A stretch of 64,000 nt of DNA from Prosopocoilus inquinatus. Lineage: Eukaryota > Arthropoda > Insecta > Coleoptera > Lucanidae. The translations under genes were made by a program, and so were the position numbers. The notes under the pieces are model-generated. The model made no database searches. It was not told the origin of the DNA and saw only the letters and a program-made list of their open reading frames with translations. Shown piece after piece: positions 11,578 through 22,985 of this stretch (positions within the stretch are counted from its first letter, which is position 1; every line of letters begins with the position of its first letter). The stretch is from positions 28,831,709 through 28,895,708 of the forward strand of contig CM069877.1 in NCBI GenBank assembly GCA_036172665.1, written 5' to 3'.

Positions 11578-12133
11578 TAAAGCCGGCAATACATGTTCCA
11601 ATAATTTCACATAAAAATTTATGTAAACATGTGTGTATAAATTCATGAATTGTAATTTGCAATACACGTTTCAATTATATTAATAAAAAGATGTTCCGCT
11701 AAATAGTAATTTAGAATTTTAATGTTGGTGAAAATGGTAACTCATTAATGCTTCTAACTTCAAGTTATTTTCTTTGAATAGCTGGGAATGTTGGATTATG
11801 TTATCAAGGGTGTCATCCAAACGGAGAGCACTTGGTTATCAATAATTAAACTGTCTTGAAGCTAAAATTATTTATAAACATATACCTACATAAACTAGCT
11901 GAAGTCGTTATTCATTCATCTGAGTCAACAGCCAACAGCAACAATCAAAGTCACTAGAATTTACTAAAATTTCACGTCAAAAACCTTGAGAAATAGAACT
12001 TGCTCTTTGTTGTCAATTTTACATGTATAAATTCATGTAATTCTTTTTTCTCGCTACACATGTTGAAAAATAGGTTTTTTCATAAATTACATGTAAATTT
12101 CATGCAATTTATGATCATGTATTGCCGGCTTTA
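11578..12133. mobile_element. MITE with TA target site
   Basis: Inverted ends AAGCCGGCAATACATG (11580-11595) and CATGTATTGCCGGCTT (12116-12131) are flanked by TA on both sides. The interior is AT-rich with inverted subterminal motifs (tataaattcatg) and no coding potential. TA duplication suggests a Tc1/mariner-type mobiliser, but the superfamily is not proven. Confidence 0.8.
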
Positions 12134-12785
12134 CACACTTTCTTGAAGAAATTTTTTGCACTATTTCTCGGAAATTAAAGGGAACGAAATTAATTGCGAT
12201 TATAGATTAACAGATAGCGCTACTTTTATTTGAAACTTCTTGTTTTGTAGCCATAGCCAGTTGAATTGATATACGGCCAGTCCAATTAGCATAAAAATGT
12301 TCCAGTAAATCAAGCCGTGGAGTGGAATGTAGTGTATCAATTAGCGCCTTCTAAGACTCTTAATTAGATGTTACCATGGTTACGATACCGACGCTTATTT
12401 TGACAACTCAAATTTCAAGACGAATTGACATTACTCATAACAAAAAAATTTCAAAATGACAGTAATTTTGACACTAGTTTTGAACTCGAGGGAGCCATAG
12501 CCTAAGAAGCCGATTGATCGTTCGTTACACTGGCCGCGAACCGTGAACGGTCAAACTGCACAAAATCGTCAAGTCAGCGATCCGACTAAACTCTCTGACC
12601 AATCACCAATTGAGAAAAGTGATCACGAGATTTGGTCTGACCACTTCGACCGTTCACTTACCGCAGCCTAAACCTCACTGAGCCAAATTTAGAATAATAT
12701 TAATTTCCATGTAAAAAAAATCTTCGTTTTATTCAAATCGCCACCGTACATTTACACCTTTATTTGTAGAATAAAAATATTTGTA
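12134..12785. other. Unassigned sequence
   Basis: No gene recognised. A short imperfect inverted pair (ccgtgaacggtc near 12540 and gaccgttcac near 12647) may be the remains of a small MITE. Confidence 0.3.
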
Positions 12786-13454
12786 GTTGGGATGATTCAG
12801 AATAAGTGCCCAACCCGTTAAGAGCGTATTCACTAAGGTCATGCAAGAGCGAAATTGTAAGAAATAATTCTATCAAAGGCATTTCAGAAATCAACGTCTT
12901 TTGAATCCAAAATGGAAATTATAAATCATTTCTTACGTAGACATACACAAGACCGAAATTCGAATGAATGAATTGCGTATTATACTTTTTTCCCACAAAA
13001 AGCCAAATAAAAACAAAGTTTTTTTAATCTCAAACCGGACAGAAAAATGAAGGGAAACACACTCAACGTTTCGCTATAGATTTATAGCTGACGAAGCTAT
13101 AAATCTATAGCGAAACGTTGAGTGTGTTTCCCTTCATTTTTCTGTCCGGTTTGAGATTAAATAAACTTTGTACTTACTATTTTCATCGGACAAGAACAAA
13201 CTTCAATTCCAAATAAAAACGTTTTACAGTTTCATTTCAAAGTAAACGCTAGTGTTTCGTTCTATTCAACACCAGTTCATTGTTCTTGTGACGCAATACA
13301 GCCGCATTAGTGCCCATCAACCAATTTATATCTGAATCTTCAGTCCATTATATCTCAAAAAGTATGGATATTCGACCTCCTTTGCATATAGACTCTTTTT
13401 CTTTTTCTGTGTACTACCTGTTGACGGGTTGAACACTTATTTTGAATCACCCAG
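12786..13454. mobile_element. TA-flanked inverted-repeat element (family M1)
   Basis: The ends TGATTCAGAATAAGTGCCCA (left) and TGATTCAAAATAAGTGTTCA (right, reverse complement) are imperfect inverted repeats of about 30 bp next to TA dinucleotides. The right 230 bp is homologous to the reverse complement of 25328-25567, showing a dispersed family. No transposase frame. A perfect palindrome lies inside. Confidence 0.75.
13023..13161. repeat. Perfect palindrome, 67-bp arms, 5-nt spacer
   Basis: 13023-13089 is the exact reverse complement of 13095-13161, with spacer GACGA; after one mismatch pairing continues outward (aaactttg). The right half reads CTGACGA, then a gctata/tatagc stem, then GAAAC, resembling a hammerhead core of the kind found in Penelope-like elements. 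Flanks able to form helix I are not visible. Confidence 0.97.
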
Positions 13455-13587
13455 TATAAATAGAGCTGGTCAATAATTAATTTCGTAAATACTAATTACA
13501 CATGACTTATACATATGCTGATGGGGGTTGATTAGGTGTTAAGTATGCGTAACATATAATTAGTTAATCATTATCATACAGTGATGG

Positions 13588-14010
13588 TTAATCAGTCGTT
13601 TGGGAGACAGACGTAGGATCCGTTTTCCCCGTTTGCGTACGCACCCCTCGGGGGTTCATAAGCCAGCGCTGATGAGCTAGGCACCCTCGCAGCTCGTATA
13701 ATTTAATGGAATCTACATCCCCGAACCGCGCGGCCCCCGCCTTTGTTAACCCGGAGCGGCGAATAGACCGCAGTATTGATTCGCTCGTCCTCCCCCGTCG
13801 GCCACCCGCTAACCCCCAAACCGACCGCGCTGCACGGATCATCAGACACGCCAGTTTCCGTTTGACAGATGGAACTCGTCACGCCACCCCCGCCAACCAC
13901 TTCCGGAAATGCTGGATTGCTTTATTACACACCCCAGGAGTACCGACACATTTCAAGCCAACTCGCGGGCTTTATGCTTTCGGCGATGTCTGCGAAACTC
14001 TGTTATACGT
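13588..14010 (+). other. CpG-rich block, possible exon or regulatory element
   Basis: An island of GC- and CpG-rich sequence in an otherwise AT-rich region. An ATG at 13869 follows a tttgacag string that could be a splice acceptor and opens a frame containing GLLYYTPQEYRHISSQLAG; a GT at 14005 could act as a donor. I do not recognise the protein. It could be an alternative 5' exon or promoter of the host gene, a foreign insertion, or chance. Confidence 0.3.
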
Positions 14011-14340
14011 TAGAGCTATTTTTATCACTTAACTCAAATCTGATTGATAAACTTCGTGTGGATACATACAACTTTAAATGTATACGTTTTGGTATTGTAA
14101 ATGACGTTATAGAAAGATGTTGAAGAGTTTATACGAACATAAGGCTGATGTTACGATTTTCCAAATACTTTATGTATTTGTATATTTATTGTGTTGGAAC
14201 ACATCACGAGCAAAATATCAATAAATTTCTTTATACATAATGAACATAATGAGAATTATAAGAACTTTTTTCTTTCTGCGACGGAGTATCAAAATAAAAA
14301 GAGGAATTGTTTATACATAAAAAATGCACAGTATAAACAA

Positions 14341-15530
14341 AAAGCTAAGTAGAATGTGATAAATAAGGAAGCTGGTAAACAGAATAGTAATAAAAAATAC
14401 CAACACAACGGTCCAAGTAACAACGATTTCAAGGAATTCTTTACAACTGCAGCTAATTTAACTGTTTCAAAACTGCCCAGGACAACACTTCATTCAGAAC
14501 CATCAGTGAATAAAATAACTGAAACCGCTTATTTTTTACCGATAACACCAACTGAAGTGGAATCCATTATCTCACGGATAAAGCCCAAAGATACTGAAGA
14601 CTGCTATGGCCTTAACACCAAAATTCTTAAATAAATTGCCCACATAGTATCACATCCTTTATCCGTGATTATAAACTCCTGTTTTAATACTGGTATCTTC
14701 CCCGACAAATTAAAAGTAGCCAAAGTTATTCCCATATATCAAAAAGGTACTCCTAACATACCCCTAAATTATCGTCCAATATCTATTTTACCCTGCATTT
14801 CTAAAGTCATCGAAGAAGCAATTGCCTTACGAATAATTCAGTTTGTCACAAAACACAAGATTATGAACAAATGTCAATTCGGATTTCGAAAAAGGCTAAA
14901 TACCACCTTAGCAATACAAAATGCTGTAAAATACATCTCGACGGCGCTCGAAGAACACGATCAATGCGAAGCTCTCTTTATTGACTCGACTAAAGCATTC
15001 GATTGCATGCCACATGACCTACTGATTATTAAGTTGGAAGATTACGGATTCAGAGGAGTTGTTTCGAGCCTGTTACGATCGTATGTAGCAAACCACCAAC
15101 AATTCGTCGAACACAATGGAGACAAAAGTACGCCGAGAACAGTTACGCACAGGGATCAATACTAGGTCCACTGATATTCATCCTGTATACAAATGATCTC
15201 CCTCCGTCCCATTTAACAGATTAACCTCATCCGATAAAGCTATTTAATAAACTACCGAAGAAATGGAGAACGTTACCGATAAAACAGTTCAAGTACACAA
15301 TCAAGCAATACTTAATAGACCAAGCATTTTACTCCATGGATGATTTTTTACAGCTGGCAGATATTTGACCCAAGTGTATCCACTATACCTTTCCGAACTT
15401 CGACCGACTCGCATATGATTTTACATTTTTTTTTACCTCTAATACATTTATATTATACATTATATTACAGAATTTACCTTATTTTGACCTGTACTTAATC
15501 AGTATAAATAAATAAATAAAAAAATAACAA
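14341..15530 (+). pseudogene. Jockey-type non-LTR retrotransposon, 5'-truncated and internally deleted
   Basis: Reverse-transcriptase blocks read in order: a linker ending near GLNTKILK, a stop, then FPDKLKVAKVIPIYQKG, NYRPISILPCISK, CQFGFRKRLNTT and STKAFDCMPHDLL. After a frameshift come AQGSILGPLIFILYTNDLP and an early stop. The catalytic FADD block is missing: near 15225 the sequence jumps to a C-terminal phrase like those of Jockey/CR1 proteins (KLFNKLPKKWRTLPIKQFKY). The copy ends in a taaataaataaataaa tail at about 15510-15525. Truncation, stops and deletion show a dead copy. Confidence 0.9.
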
Positions 15531-16139
15531 ATAACACGTAATTGGCAAATAAATTGTTTCTCTTTTGTGTATTAATTGTGACACCAAACACTGTTTCGTA
15601 ATGGATGTAAGTAATTACTCAAACTTTTTCTATGAAATTTTGGTTTCTAAAGGTAACAGTATTTGTTACACTTTTAGTCGGCTTCTCCGACACGCAAATT
15701 TTATGCAAGGAGCATTCTGGGGAGTTCTACCTAGTATGTATGCTGTTGCTATTCAATTAGTCGGAAGGATTGGGTTTCAGATGAGAACTAGTCCAGGTTC
15801 AACCAACTCGTTTCAATCACAGTCTTTCTTTCATTAAGTGGAAATTTGTTTATTACTTGTCTGCCTGTTTATGAGCAGAATGTTTATAGACGTGGGCACA
15901 TATTTTGTCAAACAATAAGCAACCCCTTACTCCATCACTTGATTAAGCATAGGGTTTTCCAATTAGAACTTTCAAATGAGACTCTGATAACTACAAGTGA
16001 TAATCCTTTAACCTTTATTTTATTTTAAAGAACAATTGATGACATTATGTTTTAAAAATAATATCGTTTAAAAGCCTTCCTCGACTTCGCCTTCTGGCCC
16101 AACTTGCGACTATTCTTTCACACATATCGGGTGGTATAT
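15531..16139. other. Unassigned sequence
   Basis: Open frames at 15565-15837 and 15846-16028 have no recognised motif. Part of the right side may belong to the flank of the mariner relic that follows, but its terminal repeats were not identified. Confidence 0.3.
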
Positions 16140-17095
16140 TTGTAATGCTGTACGTGGGCTGCTGGAAAGGTTTCTGGAAACGGTATGAAAAAACGCATAT
16201 GAAATTTGGTAAACGGTATCATTGTTTTTCGAAGTATTCGCCTTTGACGTCAATTCACTTTTGCATACGCTGTAACCAATTTCTAAAGCACTTTTTCCAC
16301 TCTAAAGATGGTACCTCAGAAACCAGTGTCCGGAATGTTTCAACCGCTGCTTCAGCCGACGAAAATCGCTCACCACGCATTTTATTTTTGATATTTGGAA
16401 CAAAAAGAAATCATTAGGTGATAAATCAGGTGAATATGGACAATGAGTCATTAATTCAGCATTTTTGTTGGACAAAAAATCAACTGTTTGACGGGATGAG
16501 TGGAAGCTAGCGTTATCATGATGGAAAATAATTCGTCAATTTCAATTGTTTCTTTTTATTTTATCGATGACTTCCGGCAAACAAATTGTAGTATACCAAT
16601 CAGCATTCACGGCTTTTCGATCCTCTAAAGCCACGGTTGCTACATGTCCAGTTACACCAAAGAAACAAGCAATCATTTGCCTCGCAGCACTGCGTGAACG
16701 GACAACTTTTGTTGGTTTTGGTTCATTTTGAAATACCCAAACGGTAGATTGTTGTTTACTTTCTGGCTCGTACGAATAGATCCACGTTTCGTCATCAATA
16801 ACATGTTATAAACTAAATTTGAACGACCTCCTTAGAATTTCTTGAGCATTTCTTCGCATCATTTGACACGACCCTGCTTTTGCGCTTCTGTTAAATTGTG
16901 TGGGATCCAACGACTGCAAAGCTTTCGTACGTTCAAATGATCATGCAAAATCTGGTGTATTGCTTTCATGTCAATGCGTAAGGATGCTTGAATCTCACGG
17001 TATGTCACATGTCGATCTCGAATTAAAGTTCTGATGCACTTATTGGAAAACCCTTTATAAGTGTGATAATTATTTACTTTAACTATGTTATTCAA
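16140..17095 (-). pseudogene. Mauritiana-like mariner transposase relic
   Basis: The minus strand encodes a mariner transposase lacking its N-terminal paired-type HTH. The second HTH region reads RHVTYREIQASLRIDMKAIH and is followed by the linker motif RKLCSRWIPHNLTEAQKQ. After a stop and frameshift near 16800-16850 come DDETWIYSYEPESKQQSTVW, then HHDNASFHSS and YSPDLSPNDFFLF. The last two catalytic Asp are separated by 34 residues, the D34D signature of mariner. A further stop follows NADWYTTICLPEVIDKIKRN, and frameshifts occur after FFLF. A dead copy; superfamily certain, subfamily inferred. Confidence 0.93.
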
Positions 17096-17329
17096 TTCAC
17101 CAATTGAGTAATCGTGAATTTACATAAATTAATCGGTATAAAGAAACGAGTGCTTCGTGGCACTAAAACATTTTTCTCGTTATAATGAGTACGGTAGAAA
17201 AAATTGGTTAGTATACGTGAAAAACAAAAAAGAATATTGTAAAAAGACATTTACGCACTCATTGCTAAGTAACTCGTGCGTAATATGTTTGTTTTCTCCT
17301 TTTTTTCCTTAACACGTTCGCGTTTTGTA

Positions 17330-17530
17330 TTTTTCAAGGTTATCGGTTAGCGAAGTTAACGTGCAGTATATTTAATTTAATAATTATATATTAATTTAAT
17401 AATAATTTAATTTAATTTCGTCAGTGACGCGTCGTAAAAATTAGTCACTTGAATGCGAAAAAAAAAGCTTGCAGTACCGCATTTGCGCTTTTCACATCGG
17501 GCGCGTCTCCGCCCGATAACCTTGGAAAAT
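17330..17530. repeat. Short inverted-repeat element
   Basis: ttttcaaggttatcgg at 17331-17346 is the near reverse complement of ccgataaccttggaaaa at 17512-17528. About 200 bp with a TTTAA-rich interior; possibly a small MITE. No target duplication established. Confidence 0.45.
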
Positions 17531-18261
17531 GTAAAATTAGCGCACATTAGTAATAAAGAAACTTTTATAATAGTCACTAGTACACGTATGTAAGAACTTG
17601 TAAATACACGTTAAACTATCGATATGTTCGCCAAAACGAAATATTCACTGTGTTAAGATTTGTTGAATAATTTTGATTAAGTAACAACTTTTGAGCCGTT
17701 TTCTCAGTCATAGTTTAACTTTAATTGTCAGTTTCGTCCCGTAGAAACAATTGTTTTTATAAGTGTTACTATGGGAATAAATGGGAAATTAAGATTAAAA
17801 TGGGACTGACGAAACCGATCTAAATACCTACTTAAACGTTAACTGTGATTCATCCAAAAATGACAAAGTTTCTTATGTTCTTTAAACGACAGAACAAGTT
17901 GCAAGTGTAACAGCTGCTACCAGTTTGTAAAAGCTGCTGCCCACAGTTGTAAAAACTTTATGAAACACTAATTTAAATTGATACAAGAAAAGAACAAACA
18001 GAAATTTTAAATAAAATGGAACGTGGATGTTTATAAGATAACAATTGCCATACCTTTTCAGGCAGAAGGTATTAACCCAGATTCCGGGATGCCCCGAGAG
18101 TCTTCGATTAGATTCTGGGCGTCGAGGCCATTTTTTCTGCATGTACAAACACACACTTATCTAGGGGGTTAAACTGCTAAGGCAAAAACAACCGCATGGT
18201 TGCACGGCTGTGTTATTATTTCTGCATTCTTTCAAGCCGCTTACTTAATTGTTTACATTAA
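17531..18261. other. Unassigned sequence
   Basis: A minus-strand frame at 17882-18154 has no convincing domain. No gene called. Confidence 0.3.
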
Positions 18262-18325
18262 AGCTTTATTCTCACTATCCTGCAAGCGACCTGCAATGCA
18301 CGGGCTCGGAACAGGCTGGAACGGT
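18262..18325 (+). repeat. Single end of the dispersed inverted-repeat family E
   Basis: aagctttattctcactatcc followed by tgcaagcgacctgcaatgca matches the terminal arms of the element at 63271-63652. Only one end is present here. Confidence 0.8.
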
Positions 18326-19139
18326 GTTAAAGAAAATTGATTGAGTATTGAGTCTTTTAAAATTAGTTTTATATCGCGCACAAATAATATTAAAAACCTC
18401 TTTTAAAAAATAAAAATTTATTTTTAATTTCTTTTGTTTTACATTTACTCTTACATTATTTATCAGTCTTAATCTTTAACTTTAATTTTAAACTTAATTT
18501 CAGTTTACTTACTGTAATCCCTTATTTACCCTACTAACATGTTGTACACTGAAACTACGAATGTATGGTCCTTAGGCCAGCCCGCGACTCAACTTCACTT
18601 TATCACTTATCGTCTATCTTTCTCTCTGACTTACTAATTTATACTTAACTACTAATTCACTGATTTCTGATTTATTTTTCTATGATTTCCTACCTTATGT
18701 ATATCTACATCCTCAGATTTCATGTCACAATCGGTTTACGTCCTGACTGCTGGAGGGTCCGGTCCAAAACTCAAAATTCCAAGATTTATCAGCATCGTTT
18801 AAACCTTAAACCCTAATTCGTTTTATCCAGACCACTCCAACTGCCGCATTCTTAATTAGAACATGTAAACATGACACGCTTATATTCCGTTGCGTTACAT
18901 TTTTACGCAATGCGGAAGACAAGCGTGCATAACGCGCTTCGTGATCTATACACTGAAATGGTTAATTGATCTTGACGACTTCTTCGCACAATTTTGAAAT
19001 GCTAATTTCGAAATGAACTTCATTTACTTTTTCCAAAATGATTTCATCGTTACAACGCCATTGGCATCTAAATATTTTATACAGGCCTTTAGGCAGTTAT
19101 TATTTTCAGCTGTAACGGCTTAGTAAAGGCCACAGACTA
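18326..19139. other. Unassigned AT-rich sequence
   Basis: Nothing recognised beyond low-complexity TTTAA-rich stretches at 18360-18520. Confidence 0.3.
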
Positions 19140-21760
19140 CGTGAACTAAAAACAGAGAATACCATTACAATGATAGTGGCATACGGAGTAAACGAAGACG
19201 AAAGGAAAGGAAGAAATCGACGAAGCAAATGAGAAAATAATTATTAAGGGGGATTTAAACAGACGGTGGGAAATAATAACAGAGGAACAGAAAGAGTAAT
19301 GGGGATGGAAGGAGACGTAACCAAAAATAATAACAGAGACAGAATGATCTAATAAAATCGAACAAGGTTCAAGGATGAAGAAATACATAGAATTGCAAGA
19401 GGGGAACCAAGCCAAGGAGAGAAATCTATGATTGATTATTTCCTAGTACCTACAAAAGAAATACTGGAAATACATAAAAGATGTAAAAGCATTAAGAGAA
19501 AGCACAAATAGGCAGTGACCATTATTAAGAAACGTAAATCTTAAGAAAACCGCAAATAAAGAAAGAAAATAAGAAGTTACAAGCTGAGAGAAGAAATATA
19601 CAAAACCAAGTCTCGTGAAAGTCTAAGAAAGAAGAAAGCAATGTAGAAGACATGTGGAGAATATGCAAAGAAGCAATTTTTAAGAGCGGCAGAAGAAAGT
19701 TGAGGTTTATTAAAAGTCACGATTAAAAATGCACAGAAATAACAGAGTGGTGGTCCAAGGATACACAAAAATTCATAAAAGAAAAGAAAGAACTATGGAA
19801 ATCATATATCAATGCTGAAACGACAGAAAAACATGGAAAATACGAAGCAAAAAGGAAAAGGCTGAAAGAAGCAAAACGGAATCTTAGAGAAAATTTGGAC
19901 AAAATTTAAATGAACATTGTGAAGACAACGAAAAGCTTCTTTATGGTACTCTTGGGCAATTCACTCTGAAAAACATAAGAAAATACAAATATGAAAGTTA
20001 ACAGTTATAATACTTTAAAGAACTAACAGAAAGAAAGAATGAAAAGAGACAGATAGAGGAAGAAATAATAAATGTAAGCCCGGAAGTATCACCTATCACG
20101 GATGAAGAGATAAACGAAACCACAGAAAAATTTAAGACAGGAAAAGCCGCTGGGTTCGACAAGATAACACCAGAAAGTTTACATGCAACTGGAAAACAAG
20201 TCTTTAGAAATTTACTAGGAAAGATCGTTACAGAAAAGAAAGTTCCTAAAAAGTGGAATACAGGAATTATTCTGTAGATATATAATAAAAAAAAATGAGA
20301 AACAAGAGATTGCGCTAACTAATTATCGAGGAATAACGTTAATGAGTGTACCAGCAAGAATAATAGAAGTGAGGATAAAAGAGAATCTAGAACAACAATT
20401 AGAGGAAACACAATATGGTTTTAGCACACAAGACCCCATATTCATACTTAAACAATCAATACAAAAGTATACAGAGAACAATAAATAAATGCACATTTAG
20501 ACCTGCAAAAGGCATTCGATAAAATTAGAAGAGAAGATGTATGGATAAGCTTAGAAAGAACAATAGTAAACAGAGAGACAATTGCAACGTATGACATGAC
20601 AACGAACACCCGTTCCAAACTCTTCACGTAGAGGACCTTAAACCGTATTTCTTCCTCTTACAAACTTTTTGGTGGTTTTTACAAGGGTTTTAAACAATCC
20701 ATAAAATTGCTATGCTATCTACTCCACGATCTTTCATAGTTCTTCATGTATCTCCTCTTTTTATCACATCGAATACTTTTTCCTTATCTATGAAGCACAC
20801 GTCTCTTCACATCATGATTCTTCTAAAGTTTTGGTCTTCAATTTCATTTCTAGAGAGTTTCTTGACAAAACATTTTACGCCAGGTGGTACCCTCTCCTCT
20901 ACGGATTTGACTTTCTGCTTGTTAGATCGATTTTCGTTCACAACCATCTCCACTCAGCCTGCCGCATACGAACAATTTCTTAACTAACGCAGGTAGATTC
21001 CCAGAAATGATCGCAGTTATCTGTCATTCTTGTAAGAGCAAATAACGAGTAGCAAGTTGCAGAAGAAATAGGTAGTAAGAACATGTAAGAAGAGTCTAAA
21101 GAGTTTGAAACTGAAGAGGGCCTAAAACAGGGCTGTACTCTACTACTACTTTGTTAGAATTGAAAAAAAATAAATAATATATAAATATAGATAAGATAGT
21201 ATCGCATAACTGCAGAATCCGTAATGTCACAATAGAAGGAAGAAAGATCGAATAGGTGGAAGAATTCAAGCACTTAGGAACAATAATAAAAGGGAATGGA
21301 AGACAAGAAAAAGAAGAAGAAAGAAAAGAAAAAGAAATGACGGACAAAATAGGAAAAGTAGGTGGAACACATAACTATCGAAGATCAGCCTTCTTAAGTA
21401 AAAGAGAAATAACAAGCGAAGTAAAAACGAAGGTTGTTAAAAAAGTTATAAACCCAACACTACTGTGTGAAAGAGCATCAAAGGACCATTCAAATAAAGA
21501 CAAAAGTTGAGTAAATGCCTCAGAAACGAGGTTTTTGAGAAAAATAAAAGGGAATACTAGAAGAAACAGGAAAAGGAACCAAGTGTAAAGAGAAAAACTA
21601 AAAGAAAGACCAGAAGACACAAGAGTGTCAACTGGGGTGGTTGGGAGTTAGGACATATCCACAGAATGACAAAAAGTAGTTAACTAAGATTAACTAAAAG
21701 ATTCTATGAGGTACAAATGCAAGGAACAAACAAAAGAGGAAGGCCACGCATAATTTGCTT
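19140..21760 (+). pseudogene. Decayed endonuclease/RT LINE (RTE-like)
   Basis: Remnants of a LINE protein can be followed on the + strand. An AP-endonuclease region at 19140-19450 retains VAYGVNEDERKEE, KIIIKGDLN and SMIDYFLVP. RT at 20060-20600 has FKTGKAAGFDKITPESLH, ANYRGITLMSVPARI, QYGFSTQDP and LDLQKAFDKIRREDVW. GLKQGC at about 21117 and EFKHLGTIIKGNGR at about 21260 follow, then a C-terminal region with LQASEMRFLRKIKGNTRRN. Stops and frameshifts are frequent and the stretch 20600-20990 is inverted. The domain set fits the endonuclease-RT LINEs usually called RTE; the exact clade is uncertain. Confidence 0.85.
20600..20990 (-). pseudogene. Inverted RT segment inside the LINE relic
   Basis: Read on the minus strand, this piece encodes CFIDKEKVFDVIKRGDT and downstream RT-like residues, the same block as the LDLQKAFDKIRRE motif on the + strand just to its left. 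It is therefore a second RT segment of the same element type in opposite orientation, by local inversion, twin-priming-like insertion or a separate insertion. Confidence 0.7.
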
Positions 21761-21769
21761 TTAAATCGA

Positions 21770-22819
21770 ATGGTGTGGGTTTAAATCCCAACACGAGTCA
21801 ATTTTCCAATGGTGGATGAAAAGCCAAAACACATCATTTCAGAGAAGTAAACTCGTATATCCGATGTCAATACAATGTTTGACACTTTGAAAATCCCTGT
21901 TGAAGGTAAAATTCAGCTAAATTCTAGTATGGTAGTATTCTCGTCCATGAAATAAGAAAAAAAGATAAAATACTTTTTGTGAAACATCAAAACCCCTTTA
22001 ATGTGACATCATACTTTCTACCTGAAGGTCTGAAGGAATATCAATATAACCTTGTCTACATTCATAATCCCTGAAGTTCTCCAAATTGCAAACACACAAT
22101 GATTCTGTTGATTTGTTTAATTGTACTATCGTAAACGATTCTGATAGTTGTGTCGTATAAACAAATACAAAATACAGTGCGATAGTGGGAAACACGATAC
22201 ACCTACAGAGTATCGAGTACGTCCACCTTTCTCGAGTTTATTGTCGGTCACATCAAAAGGGGAGACTAGGCAAACAATCACTTGCTTTGTTGTGTATGTC
22301 TATTGTTTTTCTAACTGGGGTGGGGTTCATCGTAACAGATGATGCTCGCCTCGGGAAAACGTCTGCTTCGAAGCCTCCCCAATTCACCACCACTGGCAAT
22401 CATTGTGCGTAATTATAGGCGCGGTACGATAAAGTGGTTGCGGCGGAAGCACATCTGGGTTTTCCTTTGGCTGGAATTCCTGCCATGCAGTGACTTGAAA
22501 ATCATAAGCGATAACAATAAGCGAAGCTTCGCAGATCCTGCTAGGAAATTACTTTGCGTTAATGACATACTTCCTTTACAAATTTTTGTTAATATTCTTA
22601 GATAAGTGGATGCAATTACATTTATGTACTTTAGGTGTCTTTGCTTCTCCTCCAGATTGTTTTGTTAAAAATTGCTGTGTATTTCTCGTTTTTTTTTAGA
22701 ACACATTTATTAATTCTGTAATTTGTGGATGTGACTTCTTGCTTTATTGTTTAATCTATTATTTCAACCCTTTCGAATGGAACACACTAATTAAGAATAT
22801 TTTAGGAAATTAGAGGACA
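21770..22819. other. Unassigned sequence
   Basis: Overlapping short frames between 21998 and 22605 lack recognisable motifs. The part around 22200-22500 is somewhat less AT-rich than its surroundings, but no exon could be supported. Confidence 0.3.
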
Positions 22820-22985
22820 ACGAATTGGAAATAATAGAATTACATCCGATAAGATCCGGGATCCCTCAGGATGGCGTGCTCGGATCACTATTGTATCTAA
22901 TTTTCACAGCTGATGTTCCAATTAATGAAGGAAAGGATCTTTATTGAGACAACACTTTGCCAAAAAAAGGCTCTCGGGCTAGTAC
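22820..22985 (+). pseudogene. Small Jockey-like RT fragment
   Basis: The translation contains LHPIRSGIPQDGVLGSLLYL, the RT block preceding the catalytic Asp pair (normally PQGSVLGPLLY). About 50 residues remain before a stop. Confidence 0.75.

Noticed and set aside
17882..18154. A 90-residue minus-strand frame with Pro/Arg-rich start
   Set aside because: No domain, no splice context, and no homologue I can name; most likely chance.
21765..21815. tRNA-like string gggtttaaatccc with possible T-arm
   Set aside because: No acceptor, D-arm or anticodon arm could be folded around it.
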